From contig JAHHTE010000105.1 of NCBI GenBank assembly GCA_020024815.1, forward strand, positions 1-7,086: a stretch of 7,086 bases of DNA, in the 5' to 3' direction. The position numbers and the translations under genes are program-made. The notes beneath the pieces were generated by a model. The model searched no databases and had not been told where the DNA came from. It worked only from the letters and a program-made list of their open reading frames with translations. This DNA is from Mailhella sp. GTDB lineage: Bacteria > Desulfobacterota > Desulfovibrionia > Desulfovibrionales > Desulfovibrionaceae. Positions 5,293-7,086 of this stretch are shown in pieces (within the stretch, counting starts at the first letter, position 1; each line of letters starts with the position of its first letter).

Positions 5293-6927
5293 TTAATCAA
5301 TTAAAATATTTTTTGCTTTTTCATCATTTAATTCTGTAATAAATGGAATACCTGTTTCACGTTCAGTTTCACGGTTTACAGTTGCAATATCTGCTCTTGA
5401 AATTTCGTTCATAGCAAATTTACGAACACCAGCCATGAGTTGCTGGAGACCTGCTCCAAGTCTATCAAGGTTAGTCCACATTGCAATAGCACCATAAGGG
5501 ATATTTTTCATTTCAGATTTTCCAAGTTTTGCTTCCAAAGAATGATAACCTGCAAAGATAGTTTCAGCTGTTGTACCAATTTCACTAACTGTTTTTGGAA
5601 GGCTATCCCAGTTACCATTTACTTCTGCACGACGTTCAGGGTGAATAGCACCTTCAATATTAGCACCTAAGAAACCTGGAATCATCATACCACGTCCCAT
5701 ACAGATAAGTTTTGCATAAGGAGAAACAAGTGCTAATCCTTTGAAAATTTGACTTGGTTTTGCAAAACCACCAGCTAGAGCAAGATCAGGCATTTTTTTG
5801 CCATGAGCAGTTAAAATACTTGCATATTCATGTACTTTAGAATGGAGTAAAATACTTGGAACACCCCAGTTTTCCATCATATCCCATGGACTCATACCTG
5901 TTCCACCACCTGATCCGTCAATAGTAAGAAGATCAAGTTTATGTTCACTAGCTAAACGCATAGCAAGTGCAAGAGCTTCCATACCATAAGAACCAGTTTT
6001 TAAAGAAATTGCTTTAAATCCAAGTTTACGAAGGTGGCTAACTTGGCTTGCAAATGTTTTTCTAACTTGATCAGCATTTTGTAAATTAGTATATCCTAAA
6101 CGGCTATGGCGAGCAAAATGGCTAATCGCTCCAGCTTTGTAGGCAGCTTCAATTTCAGGTAATGTTGGGTCAGGGTCAACTAAATAGCCACGATTTTTAA
6201 GGAATTTAGCATATTCAATATCAGTAACTTGAATTTCACCACCAATATTTTTTGCACCTTGTCCCCATTTTAATTCAATAATAACCTTATCAGCATATTT
6301 TTCTGCAACGTATTCTGCTACACCATTGCGTGTATCTTCAACATTAAGTTGTACGATGATAGCACCATAACCATCATTATAGCGTAAATAACTATCAATT
6401 CTGCGTTCTAATTCAGGAGCTTTTTTGATACGTCCATTAATAATTTCTGCTTTTTTATCAACACCAACAACGTTTTCGCCTACAACAACAGGCACACCAC
6501 ACAAAGCACAGCCAGTTGCAAAAGAACTCCAATATTTTGTAGCTACAAAAGTAGAGCCTAAAGCACCAGTCATAAGAGGATATTTACAGGTAATTTGTTT
6601 TTTTTGTCCAATTTTTGTTTCAAGATTTACATCAGTAAAAAGAGTATCTCCAGCTTTTGCTACTTTAGGATCAGATCCTTTTGATCCATATAAATTACCT
6701 TGAATTTTAATGGCATTATACGAAACTCCAATAGGACTTTGATTATCTGAACCTGCTGTTACAAAACCAAAATCACGAGGATAAAGAATGTCTCGTCCTT
6801 TCATTGAGCCAAGCCATGTTTCACATTTTCCTTGACAGTCTGCTTTGCAAAGAGAACATAATCCAGATTCACAGATATTCCCTCTGTTAGTTGTGCCTAA
6901 AACGTCATTGTTTTTTAATTGTGACAT
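5293..6927 (-). CDS. FMN-binding glutamate-synthase-family protein with N-terminal cysteine cluster
   Basis: The 544-residue protein matches the FMN/2-oxoglutarate TIM-barrel domain of the glutamate synthase large subunit, shown by KWGQGAKNIGG (220-230), IDGSGGGTGMSP (337-348, phosphate/flavin loop), LAGGFAKPSQIFKGLAL (384-400) and MGRGMM (410-415). It has no N-terminal glutaminase domain and no C-terminal beta-helix domain, so it resembles the stand-alone archaeal-type or GltB2-like proteins. The cysteines that hold the 3Fe-4S cluster in classical GOGAT are not evident after the barrel; only C409 lies there. Instead the N-terminus has C19, C24, C27, C31 and C35, plus C140 and C143, which could hold an iron-sulfur cluster (inference). 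The true substrate is therefore uncertain, and glutamate synthase activity is not assured. AAGGGAG lies 5 nt before the start. It has its own promoter and terminator, so it is probably monocistronic. I see no partner subunit in the window. Confidence 0.85.
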   Translation of the reverse strand: MSQLKNNDVLGTTNRGNICESGLCSLCKADCQGKCETWLGSMKGRDILYPRDFGFVTAGSDNQSPIGVSYNAIKIQGNLYGSKGSDPKVAKAGDTLFTDVNLETKIGQKKQITCKYPLMTGALGSTFVATKYWSSFATGCALCGVPVVVGENVVGVDKKAEIINGRIKKAPELERRIDSYLRYNDGYGAIIVQLNVEDTRNGVAEYVAEKYADKVIIELKWGQGAKNIGGEIQVTDIEYAKFLKNRGYLVDPDPTLPEIEAAYKAGAISHFARHSRLGYTNLQNADQVRKTFASQVSHLRKLGFKAISLKTGSYGMEALALAMRLASEHKLDLLTIDGSGGGTGMSPWDMMENWGVPSILLHSKVHEYASILTAHGKKMPDLALAGGFAKPSQIFKGLALVSPYAKLICMGRGMMIPGFLGANIEGAIHPERRAEVNGNWDSLPKTVSEIGTTAETIFAGYHSLEAKLGKSEMKNIPYGAIAMWTNLDRLGAGLQQLMAGVRKFAMNEISRADIATVNRETERETGIPFITELNDEKAKNILID

Positions 6928-6932
6928 AGAAA

Positions 6933-6939
6933 CTCCCTT
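6933..6939 (-). promoter_or_regulatory. Strong ribosome binding site of the glutamate-synthase-like gene
   Basis: AAGGGAG on the minus strand lies 5 nt before the ATG at 6925-6927. It is the strongest Shine-Dalgarno in the window, fixes the start and suggests good expression. Confidence 0.75.
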
Positions 6940-6967
6940 ACAAAATTGTCAAAAATGAATTGAGTGA

Positions 6968-6996
6968 ACTATAATTTTTTTTCTTTTTAATTGCAA
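6968..6996 (-). promoter_or_regulatory. Sigma70-type promoter of the glutamate-synthase-like gene
   Basis: On the minus strand, TTGCAA (6991-6996, 4 of 6 consensus) is separated by exactly 17 bp from TATAGT (6968-6973, 5 of 6). Transcription would start near 6961, giving a leader of about 34 nt. A nearer TTGACA at about 6947-6952 has no -10 box before the start codon and is less likely. Confidence 0.55.
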
Positions 6997-7041
6997 GAAA
7001 AAATATGTAATAATTATTAAAAGAGTAAATAAATAATATTA

Positions 7042-7063
7042 GTTATAAAATTTTATTTATAAC
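7042..7063. repeat. Inverted repeat upstream of the glutamate-synthase-like promoter
   Basis: GTTATAAA and TTTATAAC are exact 8-base inverted arms around a 6-base centre, about 45 bp upstream of the -35 box. A second near-palindrome, ATATTGAAATTTCATAT, follows at 7064-7080. They may be regulator sites, but in DNA this rich in A and T such repeats also arise by chance. I see no coding sequence from 6928 to the window end. Confidence 0.4.
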
Positions 7064-7086
7064 ATATTGAAATTTCATATAAATAT

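Noticed and set aside
5440..5670. 76-codon plus-strand open frame
   Set aside because: It is antisense to the well-supported glutamate-synthase-like gene, with low-quality composition and no recognisable protein.
6425..6703. 92-codon plus-strand open frame
   Set aside because: It is antisense to the conserved part of the glutamate-synthase-like gene; rich in T, P and F as expected from the reverse of its codons.

Overview
The window is AT-rich chromosomal DNA with strongly A/T-ending codons. The gene set (paired LptF/LptG permeases, TilS, an FMN-type glutamate-synthase relative, a CgeB-like and a family 9 glycosyltransferase) points to a Gram-negative bacterium. Details such as the TilS stretch EDVLMRLIRG resemble Desulfovibrionaceae as I remember them. 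With this base composition, a reduced host-associated member such as Lawsonia is my best guess, but that is inference; no rRNA or other marker is present.

Layout. 1-1213 (+): the 3' end of an lptF-like gene, then a complete lptG-like gene, which together would form the inner-membrane permease of the LPS export machine. lptG meets tilS (minus strand) tail to tail with an 11-bp overlap. 2258-2594 holds no intact gene. It contains a 47-codon open frame on the minus strand whose stop overlaps the tilS start as ATGA and whose sequence looks like the last part of AccA (acetyl-CoA carboxyltransferase alpha). The resemblance stops at a perfect 36-bp palindrome (2395-2430), so this looks like the scar of a lost or moved accA. 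2595-5179 (-): a two-gene glycosyltransferase operon (family 9 first, CgeB-like second) with its own promoter and clear ribosome binding sites. 5242-5264: a strong intrinsic terminator for the next gene, whose T-tract adjoins the -35 box of the glycosyltransferase promoter. 5293-6927 (-): a stand-alone FMN-binding glutamate-synthase-like protein with an N-terminal cysteine cluster, with a promoter upstream.

How the genes relate. LptF/LptG and the two glycosyltransferases could both serve the cell surface (LPS transport and glycan building), but they lie on opposite strands and separate transcripts. TilS (tRNA modification) and the glutamate-synthase relative are housekeeping or metabolic. I see no phage, CRISPR, toxin-antitoxin or defence system. 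The most notable non-routine feature is the accA-like remnant plus palindrome upstream of tilS.
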